The notes beneath the pieces were generated by a model. The model was not told the DNA's origin, did not search any database, and worked only from the letters and a program-made list of their open reading frames with translations. Of a stretch of 64,000 bases of DNA, positions 46,578 to 56,869 are shown one piece after another (position 1 is the first letter of the stretch; every line of letters begins with the position of its first letter). The stretch spans positions 1-64,000 of the forward strand of contig CASFZH010000025.1 in the NCBI GenBank assembly GCA_949299115.1, in the 5' to 3' direction. The position numbers and the translations under genes were made by a program. This stretch comes from an uncultured Helicobacter sp. (GTDB taxonomy: Bacteria; Campylobacterota; Campylobacteria; Campylobacterales; Helicobacteraceae).

Positions 46578-48791
46578 TTACCATTCTACTCTCAAACTTA
46601 TCCAATAATTTCTACCGGGCAAATGTCTCTGATAGGCATTAACATAGCTCATTTGAGTGCTATTGAATCGATAATCTAAAAAGTTTGTATTAAGTAAATT
46701 ATTGATAGAAAATGTAAGAATATAATGTTTGAAAAATTTATAATTCAAGGCTAAATCAAGCAACACATAATCTCTATAAAATTCTCCTAATATCTCACGT
46801 GGATTCCCACCTCGATTTGAAGGGAGTGTAGGTGTCATAAAATTTCCCTGTAGACGTAAATACGCAAAGAAATTTTCATATTTATAATTGATTTTTGCCA
46901 TGAGTTTATGCATAGGGATAGCATTTACGGGAAGTCCAGCATTCGCTCCCGATAACTGCTTAGTATAAGTAAAAGAATAAGCCGCATCAAAGCTCACTCC
47001 CCAAAATGGCTTTGTTTGCAAAGAAGCTTCTGCACCAGTTACCAAACTTCTATCGACATTTTCAAAATAATAACACACTGATGCTGATGTCGGACAAGTA
47101 AATCCACCGGGCAAACTTGCCCCTTGTGTAGCTGATAAGGTTTGAATCTGGTCTGTAAAATCAGTATAGAATCCTGTTAGATTGATATAGATTGGGTCAG
47201 TATCAAAAATGATGCTAAATTCATAATTCCATGATTTCTCCGCTTGCAGCCCATAATAACCATATTCATATTCATTTGTGGTAGAAATATTATAGAGTCC
47301 ATTATAGCTTTCAGAAAGATTTGGTGTCAAAAATCCACCTGCTACCCCTGCCTTGAAAGTAAGCCACTTGGTAGGATTGTAATTGATAAAAAATCTAGGT
47401 GTGGGCATAGCACTATAGAGATTAGCATAATTATAACGCAAACCTAAAGTAGTAGAAAATTGGTCAGTGATAAAATATTGTGCTTCAGCAAAAGCGGCAA
47501 ATTGATGTTGGTCTCTATTAAAGCTATCTGCTCTTACATAGAGTTGTTCATATAAATAATATAGCCCACCTGTGAAAGCTAAATCCCCCCATTCCCTAAA
47601 ATCAAAGTCATTATTATACATAGAGCTTAAGACTATTGTATCATTTTGACGTAACGATGCCCAATTCAGCGGATTACCTAAGCCTATATCGCCCCCAAAA
47701 GTTTGTCCGCCATTTGTTTGCGGAATCCGCTGTGTTAAAGTGTACTGTGCATAGCTTTGCAATTTCCCCCAGCTGTATTCACCATCATGGCTTAAGCTTA
47801 TATTTGCCTTATTAAAGCCATTGATAGAAGTTACAGAATTACCCGAAGTATTAAGAGAGGTGTTTCTAAGATGATAAAACTCCCCATCAAGATAGATATT
47901 ATTTTGAGCATTTGGCGTGTAGCTTATCCTGCCACCTGCATTATAGTTATACCATGCACCGGGTGAATGTGTAGAGTAAGGATTACCATTTCGACTAGGA
48001 ATTGGAGAGTAAAAATAGCTAGGCTGACTATATTTGCCTGAAGCTCGGAGATTCATAAAGAGTTTGTCTTTTATAACAGGGCTTGCCACATAAGCATTCG
48101 CTCCATAGTTATCACCCCAATTTTCCCTTTGCTCTTGTATGGTTGATTCCACCATGACACTTCCTGTAAATTTCTCGGGATTTTTCTTAGTAATAATATT
48201 GATAACTCCCCCTAGTGCATCTGCCCCATACACTACTGATGCTGGACCTCTGATAACCTCTATACGCTCAATCATAGAAAGAGGCGGCATAAAACTTGTA
48301 TGTGCTCCATTAAAGCCATTTGCCTCAAAGCCACCATTAACATTTTGCCGCTTACCATCAATCAAGATGAGTGTATAGCTTGAACTTAACCCCCGCATAT
48401 AGATTTGTGTCTGCCCTGTTTTTGTTGCCTCTGCATAGACACCGGGAACATCTTGAATAGCATCGCCTAAATCTTTAATTGGACGCGTAAGAATCTCTTC
48501 TTTAGGCACTACTGTAATAGAAGCAGGAGCATCTTTTTGGTCTTGTTTAAAGCCCGTGGCTGTCGTTACAATGGATTGTAATTTATAAGAGTTTGTACTA
48601 CTAGAATTATTGCTAGAATCCGCAAAAGATTGTCCAGTAGCTTGAGTAGCTTGAGTAGTTTGAGTAGTTTGATTGTTGTTAGAGAACGAATTGGTTTTAT
48701 CCCTATCGTCCTCTGCATGCACAAAAGAATGTGAAAGGGTGAGTAGATAAAAACTACAAATAAGAGCTATATTTATTTTATTACTTTTCAT
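46578..48791 (-). CDS. TonB-dependent outer membrane receptor, siderophore type
   Basis: A 737-residue receptor with signal peptide, a Thr/Gln-rich lead (NQTTQTTQATQATG), a plug domain and a 22-strand barrel ending in WISLRVEW. The plug shows ITVVPKEEI, DAIQDVPGV, IYMRGLSSSY and the conserved ERIEVIRGPASVVYGADALGGVINIIT, close in style to ferric-enterobactin/CfrA- and CirA-like receptors. It should import an iron or other metal chelate using TonB-ExbB-ExbD. The start at 48791 follows AAAGGA; an upstream ATG contains that site. No partner ABC transporter adjoins. A TAATAAT/ATTATTA element upstream suggests Fur control. Confidence 0.9.
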   Translation of the reverse strand: MKSNKINIALICSFYLLTLSHSFVHAEDDRDKTNSFSNNNQTTQTTQATQATGQSFADSSNNSSSTNSYKLQSIVTTATGFKQDQKDAPASITVVPKEEILTRPIKDLGDAIQDVPGVYAEATKTGQTQIYMRGLSSSYTLILIDGKRQNVNGGFEANGFNGAHTSFMPPLSMIERIEVIRGPASVVYGADALGGVINIITKKNPEKFTGSVMVESTIQEQRENWGDNYGANAYVASPVIKDKLFMNLRASGKYSQPSYFYSPIPSRNGNPYSTHSPGAWYNYNAGGRISYTPNAQNNIYLDGEFYHLRNTSLNTSGNSVTSINGFNKANISLSHDGEYSWGKLQSYAQYTLTQRIPQTNGGQTFGGDIGLGNPLNWASLRQNDTIVLSSMYNNDFDFREWGDLAFTGGLYYLYEQLYVRADSFNRDQHQFAAFAEAQYFITDQFSTTLGLRYNYANLYSAMPTPRFFINYNPTKWLTFKAGVAGGFLTPNLSESYNGLYNISTTNEYEYGYYGLQAEKSWNYEFSIIFDTDPIYINLTGFYTDFTDQIQTLSATQGASLPGGFTCPTSASVCYYFENVDRSLVTGAEASLQTKPFWGVSFDAAYSFTYTKQLSGANAGLPVNAIPMHKLMAKINYKYENFFAYLRLQGNFMTPTLPSNRGGNPREILGEFYRDYVLLDLALNYKFFKHYILTFSINNLLNTNFLDYRFNSTQMSYVNAYQRHLPGRNYWISLRVEW

Positions 48792-48855
48792 ATAGTTTCC
48801 TTTCAAAATTAGATATTGTGCAATAATTATAATGTGAAAAAACTTAAATATATAT

Positions 48856-48873
48856 TAATAATTGATATTATTA
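48856..48873. promoter_or_regulatory. Possible Fur-like operator
   Basis: TAATAAT and ATTATTA are inverted around a four-base centre, 65 bp upstream of the TonB receptor start. The Helicobacter Fur consensus has the same arms with a one-base centre. The site is plausible but sits in extremely AT-rich DNA. Confidence 0.3.
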
Positions 48874-49563
48874 TATAAAAATTAAAATAGAATATATATA
48901 TTCTTATAATTATAATATTATGATAATAATACTATATCATTAAATTTGTATAAATGCTTAACCACAATACTCAAGAAGCGACATGACATAAGATATGTAC
49001 TTTTTATTGTCAATTTTGGCAAGTCATGGTAACATCACTATTTTCACATACAAAATTGACAATCACACGCTCACTTTCCATAAAATAACAAATTGTAAGC
49101 CTTTGTCAATAAATACAAATATTGTAATTCATGACATGATAAATATATAATAAGCAGATATGCCATCAAAATGAATATGTATTATTCATTGCTTATCAAA
49201 ATAAAGAGTATAAAGTCAGTATTTTGCCTCATTGCAGATAATTCTATTACGCTTTGTTGGATTGCATATTACCTTTATCTCCAAAACCTGTCATCTTACG
49301 GTTGTTATAAAAAAACAAATTTTTACAATTCCTTAATTTGTATCCACACAAATCCATAAATTTCTCAACAATGACTGCAAAATATAATATGATAGAATCG
49401 CAACTTCTACAAATCATAGAAGACCAAAATTGGAAATGACTAAAATTAACAAGGACTAAAATTAGATTCCATGTCAATAAACTTTACCTATATTTTACAT
49501 AAAGAGTAAAAAGGTTTTACAAAATAGTTTTATAATCCCTCATATTTTATTATATGAGGAAAC
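48874..49563. other. 690-bp intergenic region before the phosphonate operon
   Basis: It holds the divergent upstream regions of the TonB receptor and the phosphonate operon. No gene is supported. TTTTATAATCCC near 49530 is a possible -10 for the operon. Confidence 0.4.
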
Positions 49564-50589
49564 ATGAAATTATTATTTTTACCTTTATTAATTTTTTTAC
49601 TATTAGGCTGTGTGCAAGATAAAAAATCCAAGTTACGAAATGATGATAAATTGCTTATCTATACAACCTTTGAAAACGAACAAGTCTCGCAATATATTCA
49701 AGCATTTAATGCAGCTTACCCAAATATACAAACTGAAATTATCGTGGATTCCCATGGTGTGATTAGTGCAAAAATACTTGCAGAAAAAAATAATCCCAAA
49801 GCTGACATCATTTTTGGATTATCCGTATTTAATATGGAACAATTAAAAAGAGAGAATCTCCTCGCTCCACTCATAATTGAAAATTTATCTGATTTTCAAG
49901 AACTATTTAGAGATTCCAATAATCCGCCCTATTATGTCGGACTGTCTGGTGTGGAGAGTGCAATCATTGTTAATGAAAAAGAGTTGAAGAAACAATCATT
50001 ACCTATTCCAAAATCTTACAAAGACTTAACAAATCCTATTTATAAGGGTCTTATCACGATGTCAAATCCCACAAGCTCTGGTACTGGATTTTTGAGTGTA
50101 GCAGGTTTTATCACATTATTTGGAGAAAATGAAGCATGGGAATATATGAAAGCACTGAATCAAAACATTGCACTTTATACCCATTCTGGCTCAAAACCTG
50201 CACGCATGGCATTAAGCGGGGAATATCCTATTGGAATTTCTTTAGGCTATCGTGGACATAAAATGTTAGTTGCTAATCAACCTATTACCATGATTTTTGC
50301 AGATGAAGGGTATGGCTGGGATTTAGAATGCCTAGCCCTTATCCAAAAAGATTCTATCAAACCAAATGCCCAAACATTTATAAAATGGGCAAGTAGCGAT
50401 GAAGCTATGAAACTGTATGCAGAGAATAATGCCCTTACAGGCATTAAACAAAATACAACGCCGCTAGGTTATCTTAGTAATCCGTATGAGAATCTACTTG
50501 CCGTTGATTTTGTAGATTTTTCTAAACAAAGAGACAGAATCCTAAAAACTTGGAATACAAACTTTGATATAAAAAGTGAGACAAAATAA
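49564..50589 (+). CDS. 2-aminoethylphosphonate ABC transporter, substrate-binding lipoprotein
   Basis: The 341-residue protein has a lipoprotein signal ending LLLGC (Cys16), so it is anchored in the periplasm. The mature part is a family 1/iron-type binding fold (LLIYTTFENEQVSQYIQAF, KADIIFGLS, SNPTSSGTGFLSV) typical of AEP-binding PhnS-like and ferric FbpA-like proteins. The downstream phnX and phnW genes argue for 2-aminoethylphosphonate rather than iron. Its stop overlaps the next ATG by one base (TAATG), marking the start of a tightly coupled five-gene operon. Confidence 0.85.
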   Translation: MKLLFLPLLIFLLLGCVQDKKSKLRNDDKLLIYTTFENEQVSQYIQAFNAAYPNIQTEIIVDSHGVISAKILAEKNNPKADIIFGLSVFNMEQLKRENLLAPLIIENLSDFQELFRDSNNPPYYVGLSGVESAIIVNEKELKKQSLPIPKSYKDLTNPIYKGLITMSNPTSSGTGFLSVAGFITLFGENEAWEYMKALNQNIALYTHSGSKPARMALSGEYPIGISLGYRGHKMLVANQPITMIFADEGYGWDLECLALIQKDSIKPNAQTFIKWASSDEAMKLYAENNALTGIKQNTTPLGYLSNPYENLLAVDFVDFSKQRDRILKTWNTNFDIKSETK

Positions 50590-51575
50590 TGCCTCTATTA
50601 GAAATCCGCAATCTTTATAAAAGCTTTGAAGAATACGAAGTTTTGAAGGATATTAATTTAAGCATTAAAAAGGGGGAATTTATTTCATTGCTAGGTTTTA
50701 GCGGTTGTGGTAAAAGCACACTTTTGCGACTTATCGCGGGACTAGAGATGGCAAGTAGCGGTGCAATATTTTATAAACAGCAAGACATCACCAAAACAAA
50801 GGCATCTAAACGTAAATTTGGTATGGTCTTTCAATCCTATGCTCTTTTCCCACACATGAATGCCTATAATAATCTTGCATTCCCGCTAAAAGAACAAGGT
50901 TATTCAAAGAAAAAAATCAAGCAAATTGTAAGCGAGAGTTTTGAGCTAGTAGGATTAGTGGGTAATGAAAAAAAATTTCCAAGAGAATTAAGTGGTGGAC
51001 AGCAGCAAAGAGTGGCAATAGCACGTGCATTAGCATTAAAACCAAAGATTCTCTTGCTTGATGAACCATTAAGTGCCTTGGATAAAAAAGTACGCCAAAA
51101 GTTACGCAATGACATTAAAGCTATACACAAAGAGTTAGGTATCACAAGCATTATGGTAACGCATGACCAAGAGGAAGCAATTAGTATGTCTGATAGAATC
51201 GCTATCATGAATGAAGGCAGAATCATACAAGTTGATACACCACAAGAGATTTATAGTAATCCAAAAGATTTTTTTAGTGCAAATTTCATTGGCGACATCA
51301 ATACCTTTTATATGCAAGATTCCATAGCATTGATACGACCCGAACACATTACATTGCAAAAAGATAAAGGTGTCAATAAGTCAATAGTAAAAAATATTGA
51401 GTTTTTAGGAAGCTTTTTTAGAATCACACTAGATTCCATTGACAAACATCATGCAGATAGCATTATCTGCAATATATCGCCAAAAGATTTCAGTGAGTTA
51501 GCTTTGAGTATTGGCGATGAGGCATACTATCATGCCCATGAAGAATATATGCTATATTTTAAGGATATGCAATGA
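50589..51575 (+). CDS. 2-aminoethylphosphonate ABC transporter, ATPase
   Basis: This 328-residue ABC ATPase has Walker A GFSGCGKSTLLRL, the Q-loop in MVFQSYALFPHM, signature LSGGQQQRVAIARAL, Walker B ILLLDEPLSALD and the H-loop in MVTHDQEEA. The C terminus forms the MalK/PotA-like regulatory domain (IALIRPEHITLQ). It energises import by the fused permease encoded next, whose ATG overlaps its stop by four bases. Confidence 0.9.
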   Translation: MPLLEIRNLYKSFEEYEVLKDINLSIKKGEFISLLGFSGCGKSTLLRLIAGLEMASSGAIFYKQQDITKTKASKRKFGMVFQSYALFPHMNAYNNLAFPLKEQGYSKKKIKQIVSESFELVGLVGNEKKFPRELSGGQQQRVAIARALALKPKILLLDEPLSALDKKVRQKLRNDIKAIHKELGITSIMVTHDQEEAISMSDRIAIMNEGRIIQVDTPQEIYSNPKDFFSANFIGDINTFYMQDSIALIRPEHITLQKDKGVNKSIVKNIEFLGSFFRITLDSIDKHHADSIICNISPKDFSELALSIGDEAYYHAHEEYMLYFKDMQ

Positions 51576-53272
51576 CTGCCTTTAGAACAAAGCCCAATAG
51601 TTTGAGCTTACAAGCACTCAATATACATTCATTTCTTTTTATTTTTTGCATTGTGATTGTAGGCATTTTTTTAGTCATTCCACTTCTTTTTCTTTTATTC
51701 TATGCTTTTTTAGATAATAATGGGAATTTTGTGGGATTACAAAATTTTAGATTCTATCTTAGTCAAGAGTCTCTGTCTGCTTCATTGAAAAATACCATTT
51801 TTGTGTCCATTACCTCTACATGCTGTGGTGTAGGTTTTGCCCTAATCTTTGCTTATGCTATTCTACGAACAAATATTCCATATAAAAAGATTCTCTATTA
51901 TATCGCTAGTTTTCCATTATTTGTGCCAAATCTTATGTATGGATTGGGACTTGTGTATCTCTTTGGTAATAAGGGGATACTAACAACTTTATTTGGTTTG
52001 GAAGACTTCTCTATCTATGGCTTTCTTGGAATCATAATAGCACAAAGTATTTATGTCTTTCCTCAAAGCTTTTTAATCCTCTATTTAGGGCTAAAATCAA
52101 GTGATTATAGACTGTATGAACAAGCAAAAATAATGGGAATCTCACCCTTTAAAAGTTTTTTACACATTACATTACCTAGCATTAAATTACCGCTAATAAG
52201 TGCTATTCTTGTTTCTTTTATTCTTTGTTTTACTGATTTTGGGACACCCATTATTATTGGTGGTGGGTACAGCGTACTATCCATAGAGATTTATAAACAA
52301 ATCATAGGTGCACAAAATCTTAGTATGGGTGCTACTCTAAGTCTTCTTATGTTTATTCCCTCCCTGATTGCCTTTGTGATTCTAAAAAAGGTAGAAAAAC
52401 GTACGCAAAGCATAAGCACAAAAGCTACACATTATAGAATAGATTCTAATCCTTTAAGGGATAGCATCTTTTTTATTTTAGCAAGCATTCCAATTTTGAT
52501 TATTATTGGGGTAATGTTTGCAGTTTTTCTAGCCTCCATTATTACACTCTATCCACACGATTTAAGCTTGACTCTTCGACATTTTCTGATTAAATCAAGC
52601 CTTGATGGCATAGAAACATTGAGTAATTCTCTTATTATTTCTTTACTCTCTGCCATTTTTGGCACTGCCTTTACATTTTTCTTTGCCTACCTCTATCATG
52701 TTAATAAAAATGCTATCTTGCGTAATATCGCAAATTTTTTAGTTTTACTCCCTGCTGCATTGCCCGGGCTTGTGCTTGGAATCTCCTATATTCTCTTTTT
52801 TAATCAGCCAGATTTCAAGTTAGCAGAAAATGTATATGTAGTAAATGCTTTTTATTGGTTATATGGGACATTGTGGATTCTTGTTGCTTGTAATATCACA
52901 CATTTTTTCTCTGTCCCATCACTAAGTTTTAGAAATGCACTATGCAAGGTTGATTGTGAATTAGAATCTGTATCGCATACTATGGGGATAAGCAGGTGGA
53001 GTATGTTCAAACATGTCTATATTCCACTTTGTTTGCCTACAATATTAGAAAATTTTATGTATTTTTTCTTAAACTCTATGGTAAGCATTTCAGCAGTTAT
53101 TTTTATTTATAGTGCCTCTAATAAAATGGCGGCAATTACTATTGTGCATTTAGATGAAAAAGGTTATATAGAAGAAGCTGCCGCTCTTGCCATTTTGATT
53201 CTATGTATCAACTTGGGCGTTAAGCTACTATATGACTTTGGAATTAAAAAGTATAGTAAGGAGAAATCATGA
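51572..53272 (+). CDS. 2-aminoethylphosphonate ABC transporter, fused two-domain permease
   Basis: The 566-residue protein contains two complete BPD-type permease domains in tandem, each with about six helices. Each domain has an EAA loop: the first around YEQAKIMGISPFKSFLHITLP, the second around ESVSHTMGISRWSMFKHVYIP. One chain therefore replaces separate PhnU and PhnV subunits, as in FbpB-like and many AEP systems. The start overlaps the ATPase gene and the end overlaps phnX by four bases each (ATGA), indicating translational coupling. Confidence 0.88.
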   Translation: MTAFRTKPNSLSLQALNIHSFLFIFCIVIVGIFLVIPLLFLLFYAFLDNNGNFVGLQNFRFYLSQESLSASLKNTIFVSITSTCCGVGFALIFAYAILRTNIPYKKILYYIASFPLFVPNLMYGLGLVYLFGNKGILTTLFGLEDFSIYGFLGIIIAQSIYVFPQSFLILYLGLKSSDYRLYEQAKIMGISPFKSFLHITLPSIKLPLISAILVSFILCFTDFGTPIIIGGGYSVLSIEIYKQIIGAQNLSMGATLSLLMFIPSLIAFVILKKVEKRTQSISTKATHYRIDSNPLRDSIFFILASIPILIIIGVMFAVFLASIITLYPHDLSLTLRHFLIKSSLDGIETLSNSLIISLLSAIFGTAFTFFFAYLYHVNKNAILRNIANFLVLLPAALPGLVLGISYILFFNQPDFKLAENVYVVNAFYWLYGTLWILVACNITHFFSVPSLSFRNALCKVDCELESVSHTMGISRWSMFKHVYIPLCLPTILENFMYFFLNSMVSISAVIFIYSASNKMAAITIVHLDEKGYIEEAAALAILILCINLGVKLLYDFGIKKYSKEKS

Positions 53273-54051
53273 AAACACGAGCAGTTATTTTTGATTGGGC
53301 TGGGACGACCATTGATTATGGTTGTTTTTCACCTCTTGGAGCTTTTGTTCATGCTTTTAAAGAGTTTGGATTGACACTTAGCATTGCAGAAGCAAGAGAG
53401 CCTATGGGAATGCTAAAAATAGAGCATATACGAGCATTATTCAATATGCCTACCATAAAAAAGCAGTTTCTTGCTCTCTATAAAAGAGAAGCAAATGAAA
53501 ACGACATAAAAGCACTCTATGAATCATTTGAAAAAAGCATATTTGCCACATTGCCAGACTATACTGCATTGCTCCCCTTTGTATCCCAATCGGTACGTTT
53601 ATTAAGAGATATGGGAATCAAAATAGGCTCAACTACGGGATATACAAAAGCCATGATGGATACTATTATCCCGCTTGCTAGTGCAAATGGCTATACACCT
53701 GATTGCTGTATCGCCTCTGATGAATTAGGCTATGGACGACCTTATCCTTATATGATATATGAATGTGCAAGACGTTTGAATGTGTATCCGCAAGAATGTA
53801 TTGTCAAAATAGGCGATACCGCCATTGATATGCAAGAGGGCAGAAATGCAGGTTGCAAGGTCATTGGTGTGGTGCTTGGAAGCTCTACACTTGGACTAAG
53901 CATAGAAGAGGTGCAAACAATGCCAAAAGATGAACTAGAAAATCGCAAGAATCAAGCCAAGGTGAAACTGTATGAAGCAGGTGCACACCTAGTTATTGAT
54001 GATTTAAGTAGTTTAGAAACTGCTTTGCAAATAATAGAAACATTACAATAG
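53269..54051 (+). CDS. phnX: Phosphonoacetaldehyde hydrolase (phosphonatase)
   Basis: PhnX breaks the carbon-phosphorus bond of phosphonoacetaldehyde, yielding acetaldehyde and phosphate. The 260-residue HAD-superfamily enzyme has the nucleophile Asp9 in VIFDWAGTTID. Lys50 in MGMLKIEHIR, in the cap domain, would be the Schiff-base lysine that sets phosphonatases apart from ordinary phosphatases. The later motifs STTGYTK and VKIGDTAIDMQEGRNAG bind phosphate and magnesium. Its place between the transporter and phnW identifies the AEP pathway. Confidence 0.95.
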   Translation: MKTRAVIFDWAGTTIDYGCFSPLGAFVHAFKEFGLTLSIAEAREPMGMLKIEHIRALFNMPTIKKQFLALYKREANENDIKALYESFEKSIFATLPDYTALLPFVSQSVRLLRDMGIKIGSTTGYTKAMMDTIIPLASANGYTPDCCIASDELGYGRPYPYMIYECARRLNVYPQECIVKIGDTAIDMQEGRNAGCKVIGVVLGSSTLGLSIEEVQTMPKDELENRKNQAKVKLYEAGAHLVIDDLSSLETALQIIETLQ

Positions 54052-54060
54052 GAGACAACT

Positions 54061-55191
54061 ATGCAAGACTTCTCTTTCATTCCAAACAATGAATATATAC
54101 TTTTAACCCCGGGACCACTCTCTACAAGTAAACGTGTACGTGCAGCCATGCTCAAAGACTTATGCACTTGGGATAAAGATTATAACTTTATCGTGCAAGA
54201 CATTCGACAAAGACTGCTTTCTATATCGAATCTATCGCAAGATTATACAACTATTCTTATGCAAGGTAGCGGCAGTTTCGCTGTTGAGAGTGTCATCACA
54301 ACGGCACTTGGTAATGGCTATAAATTGTTGATTTTAATCAATGGTGAATACGGAAGAAGAATAGAGCAAATTGCAAAAATCTCGGGAATCCCACATATCT
54401 CTAAGAGTGTAGAAGAATGTGAAATCATTACCCCGCAGCTCATAAGAGAAGCTTTACGAGATAACACAATCACACATGTGGTATTGGTGCATTGTGAGAC
54501 AACAACAGGGATTCTCAATCCTTTGGAATCGTTATGTAAAGAGATAAAGCAACATAATAAGATTCTCATTATTGATGCAATGAGCTCTTTTGGAGGTATC
54601 CCTATAGAGATAGAGAATCTTGGTATTGATTTTCTCATTTCATCGGCGAATAAATGTATCCAAGGTGCCCCGGGCTTTGGCTTTATCATCGCGAAAAAAG
54701 AGAGAATGGAGCAGCTGAAAGGAAATGCAAAATCTTTAAGTTTAGATATGTATGCACAATGGGAATGTATGGAAAATCATGCAGGTAAGTGGCGTTTTAC
54801 ATCGCCTACACATGTAGTTATGGCTTTTAGAGAAGCATTACTTGAGCTTGAAAGCGAAGGTGGTATAGAAATAAGACATAAGCGTTACGCACAAATGCAG
54901 AAAGTTTTAAGTGAGAGAATGGAAGACATAGGGTATCAATGCTATATTGATAAAAAATACCATTCGCCAATCATTACGACTTTTTGCTATCCAGATTCCA
55001 ATTTTTTTAGTTTTCATGATATGTATGAATACTTGAAATGCAGGCATTTTGTGATTTATCCGGGTAAGCTAAGCCAAGCAGATACTTTTAGAATCGGAAA
55101 CATAGGTGACATCTATTTAAGCGATATAGAAAGATTGCTTGGATTAATCCAAGCATATAATCAAGGAGTACAAGTGCAATCAAAAAGTTAG
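54061..55191 (+). CDS. phnW: 2-aminoethylphosphonate:pyruvate transaminase
   Basis: PhnW moves the amino group of 2-aminoethylphosphonate to pyruvate, forming phosphonoacetaldehyde for PhnX, plus alanine. The 376-residue class V aminotransferase shows LLTPGPLSTSKRVR at the start, MQGSGSFAVES, the PLP aspartate block IIDAMSSFGGIP, and the Schiff-base lysine in SSANKCIQGAPGFGF. It is the last gene of the operon, nine bp after phnX. The pathway lets the cell use AEP as phosphorus and nitrogen source. Confidence 0.95.
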   Translation: MQDFSFIPNNEYILLTPGPLSTSKRVRAAMLKDLCTWDKDYNFIVQDIRQRLLSISNLSQDYTTILMQGSGSFAVESVITTALGNGYKLLILINGEYGRRIEQIAKISGIPHISKSVEECEIITPQLIREALRDNTITHVVLVHCETTTGILNPLESLCKEIKQHNKILIIDAMSSFGGIPIEIENLGIDFLISSANKCIQGAPGFGFIIAKKERMEQLKGNAKSLSLDMYAQWECMENHAGKWRFTSPTHVVMAFREALLELESEGGIEIRHKRYAQMQKVLSERMEDIGYQCYIDKKYHSPIITTFCYPDSNFFSFHDMYEYLKCRHFVIYPGKLSQADTFRIGNIGDIYLSDIERLLGLIQAYNQGVQVQSKS

Positions 55192-55395
55192 AAATGCAAA
55201 TTTATGCCACTATTTTTACATCAATTATCCCTAAATTCAATCAAAAGTAAATTGTAGGAATGATTGACTCACAAAATCACATATTTTCCTACAAGAATCT
55301 TTTCATCTATCTTAATAACAGCCAATCTCTCGTTCAAAGAAATACTTTGTTTGTAGCTTTGATTCCCATAATAACCACCTTTTCTCTCATTTGCT

Positions 55396-56869
55396 CTAGT
55401 AATGCAAAAAAGCCTGTGTGCGTAAGGCTGCTCCTTCACTATTGAGATGATAAGATGTATCAAAGAAATACTTACGCACAAAATGAAAATCTCTAAAATC
55501 TCCATAAATTTCGATATTGTGAGTTTTGAGTTGGGCTTTAAGATTTTGTATTTTTTCAAAAGTTTTTGAATCATTGAGACTAAAGCCTAGATTCTCTAGG
55601 GTAACAGGATAGGTTAGAAATACTTTGATATTCTTAGATTTAGCAAATTCTACTAAGCGATTGTATTCAGAGAGAAAAAAGGGAGAAAGCTTGAGATTAA
55701 CTGCTAGGTAATCAAAGTTTTTAGAATAATGTGTGCCAGTATGTCCGCAAAAATCTCCATATTTGTTTAGAGATTTGTAATCATAGCCTCCATAGCCTTT
55801 AGATTCTAAAAATTCCCTCTTTGCTTCAAAATTAAAAGGAAGTTGTGAATCTAAGATATTTTGTAAATTGAAATGAGTTTGTGATATAAAAGAAGTATGA
55901 GAATCTGTAGATTCTGTGTTTATTTGAGAATTGAAATGACTTTGAGAATCTGTATTCTTAGATTCTACAGATTGTATAGTATTGTGAGAATTGAAATGAG
56001 TTTTAGAATCTGTAGATTCCACATTATTGTGAGAATTGAAAGATTCTGCATTATTTTCAATATCTAAAGAATCTTGAGATTCTAAAAGAGTTTGAGAATC
56101 TAAATGACTTTGTGATATAAAAGAAGTATGTGAATCTGTAGATTCTGTGTTTATTTGAGATTCTAAAACATTCTTATATTCTCTTTGTTTAGATTCGCTT
56201 CCTATTGATTCATTACTTTTGGATTCATTACTTTTGATTGATTCACTTTGCTTAGAATCTTTTTGTGTAGATTCTTTTTTGATTGATTTGCTTTGTGTAG
56301 ATTCTTCAGTCGCTCTTGCTCCTTCAGAATGACGAGATACATTGTATTGTGTGTTTTGAGATTCTAAAGATTGCTTGATTGTTTGAGAAACATAGGATTC
56401 TGTGTTTGTTTGAGATTCTTTATGAGTTTGAGAATCTGTAGTAAGCGATTCTAAGATAGTTTGAGAATCTGTAGATTCCACATTATTGTGAGAATTGAAA
56501 GATTCTGTATTATTTTCAATATCCAAAGAATCTTGAGATTCTAAAACATTCTGAGATTCCATGTTTGTCTGTGAAACTCTTTATGTTACTTCTTCTTTCT
56601 CTTTGGAATCTGTATGCACTGATTCTCTTGTCTCTTTTAGAATCTCTTAAAGATTCTAAAAGAGTTTGAGAGTCTTTAAGTGTAGATTCTACAGATTGTG
56701 ATTCTAAAATACTTTGTGAATCTGTAGATTCTGCATTATTGTGAGAATCTTTTTGTGTAGATTCTAAAGGTTCTTTCTTTGCTTCAGGGTTAAAAACATT
56801 GTGTGGATTGACAAGAGTTTGAGAGTTTAAAATCTTGATAGAATACGACAAAGTTTCTAGATTCTGCAT
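55396..56869 (-). pseudogene. Broken SGNH-hydrolase-like gene expanded by Ser/Glu repeats
   Basis: Only the last 150 residues look like a folded domain. FAKSKNIKVFLTYPVTLENLG and FFDTSYHLNSEGAALRTQ (Asp and His spacing) resemble the end of SGNH/DltD-like acyl-hydrolases. Upstream, the frame is filled with ES/DS repeats (LESQDSLDIENN occurs twice) encoded by AGATTCT/AGAATCT heptamers. A frameshift near 56630 and an in-frame TAA near 56585 separate a 117-codon upstream piece from a 388-codon open frame beginning at 56562. No signal peptide or ribosome site is seen. The SGNH N-terminal block is missing. I infer a decayed surface-modification gene invaded by repeats. Confidence 0.6.

Noticed and set aside
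46417-46608. A 63-codon + strand frame at the TonB receptor 3' end
   Set aside because: AT-rich, antisense to the receptor end, no ribosome site.
49564-53272. Reading the ABC transporter as a ferric iron (Fbp) system
   Set aside because: The binding protein and fused permease resemble Fbp proteins. The overlapping phnX and phnW genes make phosphonate the better call, though iron cannot be ruled out from the transporter alone.
55269-55574. A 101-codon - strand frame at the end of the SGNH-like gene
   Set aside because: It overlaps the conserved SGNH-like C-terminal codons in another frame and has no start signal.
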